From Clostridia bacterium (lineage in GTDB: Bacteria > Bacillota > Clostridia > Christensenellales > SZUA-584): a DNA stretch of 47,682 bases. The notes under the pieces are model-generated. The model worked only from the letters and a program-made list of their open reading frames with translations, was not told where the DNA came from and did no database searches. The stretch lies in NCBI GenBank assembly GCA_018648645.1, contig JABGQS010000019.1:1-47682 (forward strand), written 5' to 3'. Made by a program: the position numbers and the translations under genes. Below are positions 8,687-16,856 of this stretch, piece after piece (the first letter of the stretch is position 1; every line of letters begins with the position of its first letter).

Positions 8687-9637
8687 TCACTGCTCTATTT
8701 CCAAAAGCACCATTTCACCCATATCCGCACCCGCATACCGCTCTTTCTCCACAAACCCCAACGACTCAAACACCGCCAACTTCTCAGTATCCTGCGCCGC
8801 AACCCGCGCTTGCACATCTCCTCGGCTCTGCGCCCACTTAATCGCTTCACGCAAAAGTTCCGGCTCGGTCTGTTTATGGTTTGGATACGTAAACCCGTCC
8901 ACGCAGCACTGACTTTCTGCGCATACAACTGTCGACAGTCCCACAAGCCTCCCTTTTTGGCTCACAGCGCAAAACCAAGCACTCTGCCCGTCACTTTCAT
9001 ATTTCGCATACTTTGGATACAACCCCAAGCACATTTCCTGTATCTTGAACTTTGTTGAGCATATCTGCGTATTGAAATCCAGCACCGCCGTTTCATGCGG
9101 GTACAAAATCAACGGCACAAGCGCAATCCGCTGTGCCGCACTTCCTCTTACAATAGTGACACCATCTGCCTTTGCAGAATGGTCCGCATAAAAATCATCA
9201 ATCGTATCGAAGTGCAGCAGATTAACGAATACGACCGAATTGCCCATTCTCTGCCAGCCCAAACGCTCATAAATCCGCGCAGCCGCAGGGTTGCCTGTGC
9301 CGAGGAACAACGCCCTGCCTCCCCGCGCCTCAAAATCACAGAGCGCCTGCTTGCACAGCCACCCCGCAACGCCCCTGCCTCGATGCGGCACGCTCGTCGC
9401 AACTTCGCCCAGCCCGCCAAGCTCGGGATTGCCTCGCGGTATCGTCAAATGGCACGTGCCAACAAGGTCATTGCCCTCTCTTGCGACGTAAACTATATCA
9501 GTGTTATGCTCCGTTTCATCGCCCTCAAATATATGGCGAAACCCATCGTAGCAAAACCCATATGTCGCTTCCCAAAACGCCGACAGCTCGTCGATCAAAT
9601 CCTTTCCCAGCGGCGGTTCATATCTCCTCAGCTCCAT
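8687..9637 (-). CDS. GNAT family N-acetyltransferase, two-domain
   Basis: This 316-residue protein has a GNAT acetyltransferase fold in its N-terminal half: GNDLVGTCHLTIPR and the acetyl-CoA loop motif VPHRGRGVAG, followed by ARIYERLGW. The C-terminal half looks like a second, degenerate GNAT domain (KGRLVGLSTVV, then AVFESLGFVEKER) without a clear pyrophosphate-binding loop. The chosen ATG is preceded by GGGAGG with a 7-base spacer; the open frame begins 12 codons earlier without support. The substrate is unknown. It is a single gene between two terminators. Confidence 0.82.
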   Translation of the reverse strand: MELRRYEPPLGKDLIDELSAFWEATYGFCYDGFRHIFEGDETEHNTDIVYVAREGNDLVGTCHLTIPRGNPELGGLGEVATSVPHRGRGVAGWLCKQALCDFEARGGRALFLGTGNPAAARIYERLGWQRMGNSVVFVNLLHFDTIDDFYADHSAKADGVTIVRGSAAQRIALVPLILYPHETAVLDFNTQICSTKFKIQEMCLGLYPKYAKYESDGQSAWFCAVSQKGRLVGLSTVVCAESQCCVDGFTYPNHKQTEPELLREAIKWAQSRGDVQARVAAQDTEKLAVFESLGFVEKERYAGADMGEMVLLEIEQ

Positions 9638-9685
9638 GCTCACTCCTCCCAAACTCGCCTTATTATACCACACACTTTCTCAACC

Positions 9686-9720
9686 AAAAAAAGAACGCAA
9701 CGCTATACACGCTACGTTCT
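9686..9720 (-). terminator. Intrinsic terminator of the SIS-domain gene
   Basis: An 11-bp stem with two G-U pairs is followed on the minus strand by seven T residues, 26 bases past the stop of the SIS gene. Confidence 0.85.
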
Positions 9721-9746
9721 CTTTATTTCTCATATCAGTATTTCAC

Positions 9747-10778
9747 CTAAACTGTAATCGTCACCTTTTTAAGCCCCCTCGGCGTATCGGGCGTCAATCC
9801 CTTGGTCAGCGACGTATAGCACGCAAACAGCTGAATCACCGGCGCGATATACAACGGCGAGAGTATTTCATGACAAACGCTAGGCAGCTTGATGCCTTGG
9901 TCAGCTAGGCTTAGCAGCGTCTCGTCGTCCGACACCACCGTGATGTCTGCGCCCACTTCCCTCAGCCTGCCGATAACATCGCTCATCTCTTCGCTGAAGC
10001 GCCCTTTGCTCAAATACACAAGGCACGGAGTGTCCCTCTCAATCATGGCAATCGGACCGTGCATAAAGTCAGAAACGCTGTACGCCTTCGCCTTGATATA
10101 CGCGCACTCCTGCATTTTCAACGCCGCTTCAAACGCCATGCAATAGTCGTACCCGCGCGAGAGCGCAAAGCAAGCGTCCATAAATCGATACCTTTTTGCT
10201 GCCTCTTTTAGTACAATGTCGAGCTCCAACACTTTGCTGATCTCTGCCGGCATCTTGTCAATCGCTTCTTTTAACTCTTTGTTTTTCGCACAAGCGGCGG
10301 CAATCTGCACCAGCGCAAACAATTGCGACGTAAACGTCTTGGTCGCGGCAACACTTTTTTCGCTCCCGGCGCAAAGGTGAATGTGCGCATCCGCCATATT
10401 CGCGATTTCCGAGTTCTCGTCGTTCGTAATCGCGACCACATACGCGCCCGTCTTTTTCGCACTTTCCAGCACCAGCAAAACGTCCTTAGCCTCGCCCGAT
10501 TGCGATATGCCAATCACCACGCTGCCTGAGTAATCAACGTCCTTGCCATACACCGTCGTAACAGACGGCGCCGCCAGCCCCACAGGAATACCGAGCAGCG
10601 TTTCAAACACGTACTTTCCATATATCGCGGCATGGTCGCTCGTCCCCCGCGCCGCAATAAATATATTGCTTTTTGTGCCTAGGTTCCCTGCAATGCTCCT
10701 CAGCGCATCTGCATTGTAGCTTATCGATTCGCCAAGCACCTGCGGCGTTTCGAAAATCTCTTTTTGCATCAGTGTCAT
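9747..10778 (-). CDS. SIS-domain sugar isomerase/deaminase, probable NagB-II-type glucosamine-6-phosphate deaminase
   Basis: This 343-residue protein has two SIS domains and resembles the isomerase half of GlmS without the glutaminase part. Motifs include ARGTSDHAAIYGKY, GISQSGEAKD and GSEKSVAATKTFTSQ, and the C-terminal loop ending TPRGLKKVTIT. Stand-alone proteins of this type deaminate glucosamine-6-phosphate or deglycate fructosamine-phosphates. The upstream regulator, ten bases away, and its NagR-like operators favour an amino-sugar substrate, so a NagB-II role is the best inference. The start follows AGGAGG at 6 bases. Confidence 0.82.
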   Translation of the reverse strand: MTLMQKEIFETPQVLGESISYNADALRSIAGNLGTKSNIFIAARGTSDHAAIYGKYVFETLLGIPVGLAAPSVTTVYGKDVDYSGSVVIGISQSGEAKDVLLVLESAKKTGAYVVAITNDENSEIANMADAHIHLCAGSEKSVAATKTFTSQLFALVQIAAACAKNKELKEAIDKMPAEISKVLELDIVLKEAAKRYRFMDACFALSRGYDYCMAFEAALKMQECAYIKAKAYSVSDFMHGPIAMIERDTPCLVYLSKGRFSEEMSDVIGRLREVGADITVVSDDETLLSLADQGIKLPSVCHEILSPLYIAPVIQLFACYTSLTKGLTPDTPRGLKKVTITV

Positions 10779-10788
10779 GTTCTGCCTC

Positions 10789-11490
10789 CTAATTTTTAGA
10801 TGAAATTCTTATGTTATATTCGTACATATCTGCACGATATAAAGCGCGTTCATAATACAGCGGTTCTCCGCTGACGCTGTAGTACAAGCTGTCTATTTTA
10901 AGCACGGGCGTGTTTCGCGATATTCGCAGGTACTCCTGCTGCTTTGCGCTTGGGTGCAATGCGCTAACTCTGCTGTCCGCGCTGCCGATGTTGCGCCCGA
11001 ATGTTTCGTTTATCAGCTTATACAGCGACTCTTTCAAATCAACCAGCTTTAGCCCCGGCGCAATGTTCAGCGGTAAAAACACCTCTTCAATCGCCACAGG
11101 TATGTCGTCCGCAAGCCGCAGCCTAAGCGCTCGATACACCTTGCCCTGCACCATCAGCTTGCCCGCAATGTCTTCGGGCGGCGGCGTTACAGAAAACTCG
11201 ATTATCTTGGTGCTTGGTTCAAACCCCATCGCTCTCACCGTCTCGCTAAAGCTCGCGATGTTGCTTTGCTTCATCTTTCGCGCCGACACAAACGTGCCTC
11301 TGCCCTGCTCGCGATAAAGCGCCCCTGCCGACACCAGCTCACTCAGCGCCGCGCGTACAGTCATTCTCGAGAGTCCAAACCGCTCTGCCAGCGTCCGCTC
11401 CGAAGGCAGCGCGTCACCCGGCACAAGTTCACCACTCTGTATCTTTTTTTGTATACTTTCTTTCACCAGAATATACGTTGGTTTTGACAT
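10789..11490 (-). CDS. GntR-family regulator with UTRA domain (NagR/DasR-like)
   Basis: This 233-residue repressor has an N-terminal winged helix (GDALPSERTLAERFGLSRMT, about residues 22-41) and a C-terminal UTRA ligand domain from about 90. The UTRA domain binds phosphorylated sugars in this subfamily (NagR, DasR). The chosen ATG follows AGGAGG at 9 bases; the frame is open 24 codons further upstream, but that stretch crosses an operator and a hairpin and is leader. Two palindromes containing TGGTATATACCA, the NagR/DasR type of site, lie in its own promoter and leader, so the operon is very probably autoregulated. It is followed by the SIS gene after ten bases. Confidence 0.9.
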   Translation of the reverse strand: MSKPTYILVKESIQKKIQSGELVPGDALPSERTLAERFGLSRMTVRAALSELVSAGALYREQGRGTFVSARKMKQSNIASFSETVRAMGFEPSTKIIEFSVTPPPEDIAGKLMVQGKVYRALRLRLADDIPVAIEEVFLPLNIAPGLKLVDLKESLYKLINETFGRNIGSADSRVSALHPSAKQQEYLRISRNTPVLKIDSLYYSVSGEPLYYERALYRADMYEYNIRISSKN

Positions 11491-11508
11491 AGTGATCGTC
11501 CTCCTTAT

Positions 11509-11520
11509 TGGTATATACCA
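11509..11520. promoter_or_regulatory. Proximal NagR-like operator
   Basis: The perfect 12-bp palindrome TGGTATATACCA lies in the untranslated leader of the GntR gene, about 18 bases before its start codon and just upstream of its ribosome-binding site. Its centre is 54 bp from that of the distal copy. Confidence 0.75.
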
Positions 11521-11531
11521 CCATCCCCCAC

Positions 11532-11553
11532 AAAAAGGCTCTGCAACAGAGCC
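11532..11553 (-). terminator. Hairpin with short T-run in the gntR leader, possible attenuator
   Basis: On the minus strand a perfect 7-bp stem (GGCTCTG with CAGAGCC, three-base loop) is followed by five T residues. It lies between the promoter and the coding region of the GntR regulator, so it could end transcripts early. The T-run is short and I see no competing antiterminator helix. Confidence 0.5.
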
Positions 11554-11560
11554 ACCGTTC

Positions 11561-11576
11561 ATTGGTATATACCAAT
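11561..11576. promoter_or_regulatory. Distal NagR-like operator overlapping the transcription start
   Basis: The perfect 16-bp palindrome ATTGGTATATACCAAT overlaps the edge of the -10 box and the expected start of transcription of the GntR-SIS operon. A bound repressor would block polymerase. Confidence 0.82.
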
Positions 11577-11603
11577 TATATCATTATCCCATTCGTTTGT
11601 AAA
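11575..11603 (-). promoter_or_regulatory. Sigma-A promoter of the GntR-SIS operon
   Basis: TTTACA and TATAAT are separated by 17 bases on the minus strand, immediately before the distal operator. Confidence 0.85.
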
Positions 11604-11955
11604 GAATAAGTTGCCTTTGTGACCATAACATAATTGCAAAGCATACGATCGAATCCTATTCACTTGCATCTATCAAAAGAATATGCTAGCATTAAAGTGC
11701 TTATCTGGTGTTAACATAGCAGTCTGTGTTTGTCGTCGTTTCGGGTCGCAACATAATCTATTAGCAATTATCTTATTTTACTTTAGCATATGAGAATCAA
11801 CAAGCGACTCTCTTATGTACCCTCTGCGAAATCAGGCAACTCTATTCTCTACTTAACAATTGGATACGCATATGTTTTTTTATCATGCCTTAATAGCCGC
11901 GCATGATTAGCAATTATTGTTCCAAAAAAACCTGCACCAGATATGGAGTAGCTAT
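11604..11955. other. Intergenic region without identified gene
   Basis: This AT-rich gap of about 350 bases lies between the divergent GntR operon and the acyltransferase. I see no convincing reading frame, hairpin with T-run or repeat in it. It should hold the acyltransferase promoter, which I could not place with confidence. Confidence 0.5.
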
Positions 11956-12768
11956 ATGAAAAGCAACAGTTTTGAAATGCACTACAATTACCCCAACAGA
12001 TATGATGAGCACATGATCCATGTCCCAAGCAAAGTAAAATCACCAAAGCTGGATGCGAATTATCCATACAGGGATAAAAGACTCCCAATTAGATTTTTGA
12101 TGACGGTTCTGCATATTACCATACAAACCGTGATTTTCGTAATCCTGAAGCTCTTAACCGGCGCAAAAGTTAAAAACAAGAAGGTACTAAAACAATTTGC
12201 CGACTCACTAAGCAACGGCGCAATCACTGTTTCTAACCACGTCCACATGTGGGATTTTCTCTGTATACTACTAGCTGTTAAACCAAAACGGCTATACTAT
12301 CCCGCCTGGGCGACAAACCTCAAAGGACCAAATCGCCATTGCATACGGCTTACCGGCGGCATCCCTGTTCCAAACACGCTGGCCGGATTGCGGCGGTTCT
12401 CTAAAACGATGGACGAGATTTTGCAGGAGAAAAGATGGCTTCACTTCTTCTCTGAGGGCAGCATGTGGCACTACTATGAAGGTGTCCGACCTTTTAAACC
12501 GGGTGCGTTTAAGCTGGCAGTAAAGCACAAATTGCCGATTATACCAATCGCTATCAACTACCGACATGCCAAAGGTCTTGCGAAACTAATTCGCAGAAAA
12601 CCTTTGCTGACCGTCAACGTCGGAGAGCCGATTCCCCCCATCAATGAAAACGGGAGCTCCAAAACCAATACCGAAATGCTAAAAATTACTCGGCAAGCAA
12701 TCCAAAAGCTGGCGGGTTTCGACCGAATAATTCCACAGACCGACACACATCGCGTTGCCAACTCATAG
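11956..12768 (+). CDS. 1-acyl-glycerol-3-phosphate acyltransferase family protein (PlsC-like)
   Basis: This 270-residue protein carries the acyltransferase motif I NHVHMWD at about 94-100 (the NH-x4-D catalytic pair), an FSEGSMW motif near 165-171 and PFKPGAF near 179-185, then PIIPIAINYR. It has a hydrophobic segment near residue 50-70. Such enzymes add the second acyl chain during phospholipid synthesis at the membrane; some homologues acylate other lipids, so the substrate is open. The chosen ATG follows GGAG at 7 bases; an ATG 13 codons upstream lacks a site. It is a single gene. Confidence 0.85.
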   Translation: MKSNSFEMHYNYPNRYDEHMIHVPSKVKSPKLDANYPYRDKRLPIRFLMTVLHITIQTVIFVILKLLTGAKVKNKKVLKQFADSLSNGAITVSNHVHMWDFLCILLAVKPKRLYYPAWATNLKGPNRHCIRLTGGIPVPNTLAGLRRFSKTMDEILQEKRWLHFFSEGSMWHYYEGVRPFKPGAFKLAVKHKLPIIPIAINYRHAKGLAKLIRRKPLLTVNVGEPIPPINENGSSKTNTEMLKITRQAIQKLAGFDRIIPQTDTHRVANS

Positions 12769-12804
12769 TGCCACTGCCGTGAGCAGCGCATGTGACACAA
12801 GGAG

Positions 12805-12985
12805 GGAACTCTTCTTTTCTTAAAGAAAAGAAGCAAAAGAGTTTAGGTATGCCACTCCGCGACATGCCATATGTTACATTCGTGCACAACCATCCTCTCC
12901 CCCCGCGTGCGCGCAGCTCACGCGGCCGCTTTTTTCCCTTCTTTTTTTAAAAAAAAGAAGCGGGTGCACGAGGGCAGCGCCCTCG
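12805..12985. repeat. Hairpin-rich intergenic repeat block A
   Basis: This block holds two 23-bp perfect palindromes of the same design (CTTCTTTTCTT and CTTCTTTTTTT arms around one A) at 12811-12833 and 12938-12960. Between them is a GC-rich hairpin segment at 12846-12868, and a GAGGGC/GCCCTC hairpin follows at 12969-12985. The segment at 12846-12868 recurs, with few changes, at 37864-37888. The block lies between the convergent acyltransferase and alanyl-tRNA synthetase genes and may also slow or stop transcription from either side. I saw no transposase. Confidence 0.65.
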
Positions 12986-13018
12986 TAATATCCCCACTCC
13001 ATAAAATCTTTTTATTTT

Positions 13019-14812
13019 CTACTCGTCTATCAGCACAGCCTTGATACGTCGCACACCGGCAGAGCTGCTTTGCTCTTTCTTTATCTTGAACCGCCCAAGC
13101 TCGCTGGTGTTATTCGCGTGCGGACCGCCGCAAATCTCCTTGCTGTACCCGTCAATGCTGTACACCTTTACGACATTACCGTACTTGCTGTCAAACAACC
13201 CAATCGCGCCTGCGTCCTTCGCTTGCTCCACGCTCATCTCCTCGCACACAATATCCACGCCGGCAGCAATCGCCTCGTTCACGATTCGCTCAACTTCGTT
13301 CTGCTCTTCCTTTTCTACTTTCCTACCAAACGCGAAATCAAACCGCAACCGCTCTGCTGTGATGTTGCTGCCCTTTTGCGCAACTTCTTCGCCCAGCACC
13401 TTGCGCAGAGCCGCCTGCATCAAATGCGTCGCTGTGTGTAGCTTAGCCGTGGCTTCGCCGTTGTCAGCCAGACCGCCCTTAAACCGCTGGTCTGCCCCCG
13501 CACCGCTCACTTCCTGATGCTTAGCAAACGCTTCGTCAAACCCTTTTTGGTCAACTTCGAAACCCTTCTCATGCGCAAGCTCCAAAGTAAACTCGATTGG
13601 AAACCCAAACGTATCATACAACCTAAACGCGTCTTTTCCGCTAATCAGGTTACCTTCCATCCGCGCCTCTAGCTTATCAAACTCTTTTAACCCCTGCTTA
13701 ATAGTCCGCTGGAACCGCCCTTCCTCAAGGTTCAGCTCCTTTATAATATGCTCCCTGCTTCTGCCAATCTCGGGATAAACCTCGCCGAACTGACCGATAA
13801 CCACCTGCGCAATTTTTTGCAGCGAGTTCTCAGGTATCCCCAACCGCAGCGAGAACCGCACCGCACGTCTTATAAGCCGCCGCAGCACATACCCTTGGTC
13901 AACGTTACTCGGCGTAATGCCGTTGATGTCCCCAAGCATAAACGTCGCGCACCGCACATGGTCGGCGATAATACGGAACGACTTGGTCGTGTCCATATCG
14001 GCGTCATATTTTTTACCCGAAAGCTGCGCAATCTTTGCCAGCACATCTACAAATATATCCGTGTCATACACCGACGATTTTCCCTGCAATATCGTAATTG
14101 TCCTGTCCAGCCCCATACCCGTGTCCACGTTCTGCTGGCTCAGCGGCTCAAACGTGCCGTCCGCCTTCTTGTTATACTGCATAAACACGTTGTTCCAAAT
14201 CTCCAGATACTTGCCGCACGAACACGACGGATCGCATCCTGGTCCGCATGGCTCGCCACCCATATCCATAAAAATTTCCGTATCCGGTCCGCAAGGTCCT
14301 GTCATTCCGGCAGGTCCCCACCAGTTATCTTTCTTACCAAGGTAATATATATGGCTTTCGTCTACTCCGTGACTCATCCAAAACGCTGCAGACTCGGTAT
14401 CCTTCGGCGCGTCCTCGTCGCCTTCAAAGCATGTGAAAAACAGCGAGTCCTTCTCCAGCCCAAGCCACTTGTCGTTGGTCAAAAACTCAAAACTGTACGC
14501 GATAGACTCTTTCTTGAAATAGTCACCAAGCGACCAGTTACCGAGCATCTCGAAAAACGTCAAATGCGACGCATCGCCAACCTCGTCAATATCGCCCGTC
14601 CTCACGCACTTTTGCACATTTACCAAACGCTTTCCTTCCGGGTGCTTGGCGCCCAGCAAATATGGCACCAACGGATGCATACCCGCAGTCGTAAACAAAA
14701 CCGTCGGGTCGTTCTCTGGTATCAACGACGCCGAAGGTATAATTGCGTGGTCTTTTGACGCAAAAAAATCTAAATACAATTGCCTAAACTCAAAGCTTGT
14801 TAACTCTTTCAA
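13019..14812 (-). CDS. alaS: Alanyl-tRNA synthetase, short form lacking the C-terminal domain
   Basis: This enzyme charges tRNA-Ala. The catalytic domain is clear (FFEMLGNWSLGDYF, GPCGPDTEIF, NVDTGMGLDRT), as is the editing domain with its zinc ligands HTATH near 458-462 and CGGPH near 561-565. The protein is 597 residues, against roughly 870-880 usual, and stops right after the editing domain, so the DHHA1/C-Ala part is missing. An extra cysteine cluster (CGPGCDPSCSCGKYLE) follows the GPCGP motif. Short forms like this occur in some Clostridia and candidate-phyla bacteria. The chosen TTG start follows GAGGAG at 7 bases; a TTG five codons upstream overlaps that site. The gene appears intact, not truncated by a frameshift. 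Confidence 0.92.
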   Translation of the reverse strand: MKELTSFEFRQLYLDFFASKDHAIIPSASLIPENDPTVLFTTAGMHPLVPYLLGAKHPEGKRLVNVQKCVRTGDIDEVGDASHLTFFEMLGNWSLGDYFKKESIAYSFEFLTNDKWLGLEKDSLFFTCFEGDEDAPKDTESAAFWMSHGVDESHIYYLGKKDNWWGPAGMTGPCGPDTEIFMDMGGEPCGPGCDPSCSCGKYLEIWNNVFMQYNKKADGTFEPLSQQNVDTGMGLDRTITILQGKSSVYDTDIFVDVLAKIAQLSGKKYDADMDTTKSFRIIADHVRCATFMLGDINGITPSNVDQGYVLRRLIRRAVRFSLRLGIPENSLQKIAQVVIGQFGEVYPEIGRSREHIIKELNLEEGRFQRTIKQGLKEFDKLEARMEGNLISGKDAFRLYDTFGFPIEFTLELAHEKGFEVDQKGFDEAFAKHQEVSGAGADQRFKGGLADNGEATAKLHTATHLMQAALRKVLGEEVAQKGSNITAERLRFDFAFGRKVEKEEQNEVERIVNEAIAAGVDIVCEEMSVEQAKDAGAIGLFDSKYGNVVKVYSIDGYSKEICGGPHANNTSELGRFKIKKEQSSSAGVRRIKAVLIDE

Positions 14813-14891
14813 TGTGTTTCTCCTCAATGTTTATATTATTCTACCGATTATACAGCAAAAGTCGCCTGCCAGTCAATCCGTGAAACGAAAT

Positions 14892-15158
14892 TTAAAGCAG
14901 CCAAACCACGATAATCACGACGTGCGCAATGATCAGCAGCGGCACAAACACCATGAACTGCCAATGGCGGGTCTTATGACGCACCAGCAGCATACCCGCA
15001 AGCATACCCGCCGCACCGCCAATAACAGATATCGCAAACAACGCCTTCTCGCTTATTCTGCGTCGCCTTTGTATCGCGGCACGCTTGTCATAAACGCACA
15101 TAATAAGCGCAATCACGTTCACCGCCGCCAAATACACCCACAAAATATTTTCCTGCAT
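14892..15158 (-). CDS. DUF1294 small membrane protein
   Basis: This 88-residue protein has three likely membrane segments and the DUF1294 signature YDKRAAIQRRRRISEKALF followed by a glycine-rich helix (VIGGAAGMLAGM). Function is unknown. The chosen ATG has GGGAG at 5 bases; a GTG 15 codons upstream lacks a site and lies against the terminator of the neighbouring gene. It sits between alaS and the flavodiiron gene. Confidence 0.8.
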   Translation of the reverse strand: MQENILWVYLAAVNVIALIMCVYDKRAAIQRRRRISEKALFAISVIGGAAGMLAGMLLVRHKTRHWQFMVFVPLLIIAHVVIIVVWLL

Positions 15159-15205
15159 TTCCGCTCCCGTAAATTCTATCTCTTCCACAAACTCGTTCGG
15201 CACAT

Positions 15206-15239
15206 AAAAGAATACAGCACAGATTACTCCTGCTGTATT
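15206..15239 (-). terminator. Intrinsic terminator of the flavodiiron operon
   Basis: A perfect 9-bp stem (AATACAGCA with TGCTGTATT, 11-base loop) is followed by CTTTT on the minus strand, 25 bases after the flavodiiron stop codon. Confidence 0.82.
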
Positions 15240-15264
15240 ATCATTTCTTTATTTGCTCTCTGCC

Positions 15265-16461
15265 TCAGCCTTTTAGCGCGTCAACAATCTGCTTGCCGAG
15301 CTTCTTGGCTTCTTCAATCTCTTTGTCGTCAGGGCGTAATCTCGCACTGCACGTGCCTACAACATCCGCACCCACACATCTTAATCGCTCCGCCAAATAC
15401 TTCACCGACTCGCCGCTCCATCCGAACGATCCAAACACAGCCGCCGTCTTGCCTTTCACGATATAAGTCGATATGCTGGTCAACACATCCCAAACCGGCT
15501 TCAGCGCATCTCGGTTCAGCGTAGGCGAGCCTATCGCAAACGCGTCGCTTGCGTGTATCTTTGCCGCGCTGACTTCGGGGTCAACAACCGAAACATCTTC
15601 GACCTCCACATCCAGTCCTGCTTCTCTCGCAACCTCCGCTATCGTCATTGCCAATGTCTTGGTATACCCGTAACACGACACATACCCGACATAGACCTTC
15701 TTTATCTCGTTAACTTCCAAAATATCTTTAGACCAAGCTTCGTATCTGTCCACAGCATCCCAAGGCGCTGCTCTTAGCACCGGGCCGTGCGACGGGCCAA
15801 TCACATCAATGTGCAGCCCGCGTATCTTTGCAATCGCGTCCAGCACATACTTTTTGAACGGTCCCATAATCACATCAAAATAATACTTTTGCGAAACAAC
15901 CATTTCCGTACTTAGCTCTGTCAAATCGTCAAACACATTCTCCGCACTAAAGTGATACCCAAACACATCGCCAGAAAGCAACACAGCGTCCTGCACCACA
16001 TACGTAAACATAGAGTCCGGCCAATGCAAAAACGGTGCAGAAATAAACTTCAACGTCTTGCCGCCAAGCTCAAGTGTGTCGCCGTCCCCTACTACTATGC
16101 ACTCAAAATCTGCGTTGAGTATATTGTGTAAAAATATGCTGGCAGACTTGCTGCACACAACCACCGCATTTGGAGCCAGCTCAAGAATCCTCTCAAGCGA
16201 GCCGCTGTGGTCAGGTTCAGTGTGGTTGCAAACGATATAGTCGATTTTCGAGATATCGCCAACCTCGCCGATGTTGCTAAGAAGCTCGTCAACAAACGCC
16301 GCCTTCACCGTATCCACAAGCACAGTTTTCTCGCTGCCCTCAATAAAATAGCTGTTATACGACGTTCCCCACTGCGTGTTCATGATAACATCAAAAACAC
16401 GCAGGTCAGGGTGTCTGGCCCCGACCCACGAAACGCCTTTTACAATTTGTGCTGCTCCCAT
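15265..16461 (-). CDS. fprA: Flavodiiron protein (A-type flavoprotein), oxygen/NO reductase
   Basis: This 398-residue protein reduces oxygen to water or nitric oxide to nitrous oxide in anaerobes. The N-terminal beta-lactamase-like domain holds the diiron ligands in NHTEPDHSGS (His80, Glu82, Asp84, His85), with later ligands in LHWPDSMF and GPSHGPV. The C-terminal flavodoxin domain from about 250 binds FMN (YVSCYGYTKTLA, GSPTLNRDALKP). It has no fused rubredoxin; the gene for a rubredoxin-containing protein ends only three bases upstream, and that protein is the likely electron donor. Confidence 0.95.
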   Translation of the reverse strand: MGAAQIVKGVSWVGARHPDLRVFDVIMNTQWGTSYNSYFIEGSEKTVLVDTVKAAFVDELLSNIGEVGDISKIDYIVCNHTEPDHSGSLERILELAPNAVVVCSKSASIFLHNILNADFECIVVGDGDTLELGGKTLKFISAPFLHWPDSMFTYVVQDAVLLSGDVFGYHFSAENVFDDLTELSTEMVVSQKYYFDVIMGPFKKYVLDAIAKIRGLHIDVIGPSHGPVLRAAPWDAVDRYEAWSKDILEVNEIKKVYVGYVSCYGYTKTLAMTIAEVAREAGLDVEVEDVSVVDPEVSAAKIHASDAFAIGSPTLNRDALKPVWDVLTSISTYIVKGKTAAVFGSFGWSGESVKYLAERLRCVGADVVGTCSARLRPDDKEIEEAKKLGKQIVDALKG

Positions 16462-16464
16462 TTT

Positions 16465-16833
16465 CTATACCGCTTCAAACATGTCTTTTTCTGCGCCACA
16501 AAGCGGGCAAACCCATTCGGCGGGGACAGCTTCCCAAGCGGTTCCTGCAGCAACGCCGTTATCCGGATCGCCCTCTGCCGGGTCATACACGTATCCACAC
16601 ACTGTACATTCATACTTTTTCATATCAATCTCCTCAGTCGTAAAATGATCGTTTAATTTCTTCATAAGCGGATCAATTTCCAATCCGTGTACAGCGCATG
16701 CCTGCTCCAAGCTCTCGCCGGAAGAAGACGGGCACCCCACGCAATGCATTCCGCTCTCCATAAAAATCTGTGCAGTTGCCATATCCATGTTTAGTATCTG
16801 CGCAATTGTCATGTCTCTTGTAATCTTCGCCAT
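16465..16833 (-). CDS. DUF1858-rubredoxin two-domain protein
   Basis: This 122-residue protein joins a DUF1858 domain (1-65, with Cys31 and Cys34 in [11 protein letters not shown]) to a complete rubredoxin (71-122, iron ligands Cys76, Cys79, Cys109, Cys112). The start follows GAGAGG at 8 bases. Immediately before Met71 there is a second strong ribosome-binding site, GAGGAG with a 6-base spacer, so a separate 52-residue rubredoxin may also be made. Rubredoxin carries single electrons; its position directly before fprA suggests it feeds the flavodiiron protein. DUF1858 occurs in proteins linked to hybrid-cluster or sulfur-redox systems, but its role is not established. Confidence 0.88.
   Translation of the reverse strand: MAKITRDMTIAQILNMDMATAQIFMESGMHCVGCPSSSGESLEQACAVHGLEIDPLMKKLNDHFTTEEIDMKKYECTVCGYVYDPAEGDPDNGVAAGTAWEAVPAEWVCPLCGAEKDMFEAV
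16624..16635 (-). promoter_or_regulatory. Internal ribosome-binding site before the rubredoxin part
   Basis: GAGGAG followed by six bases precedes the in-frame ATG at 16623. It encodes Glu-Glu-Ile-Asp at the end of the DUF1858 linker. Confidence 0.6.
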
Positions 16834-16856
16834 TAATTTTACCTCTCTTGTTTTTT

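Noticed and set aside
13748-14758. Long plus-strand reading frame opposite alaS
   Set aside because: It lies wholly antisense to a well-conserved gene, has no ribosome-binding site and its translation is rich in histidine and arginine, as expected for a shadow frame.
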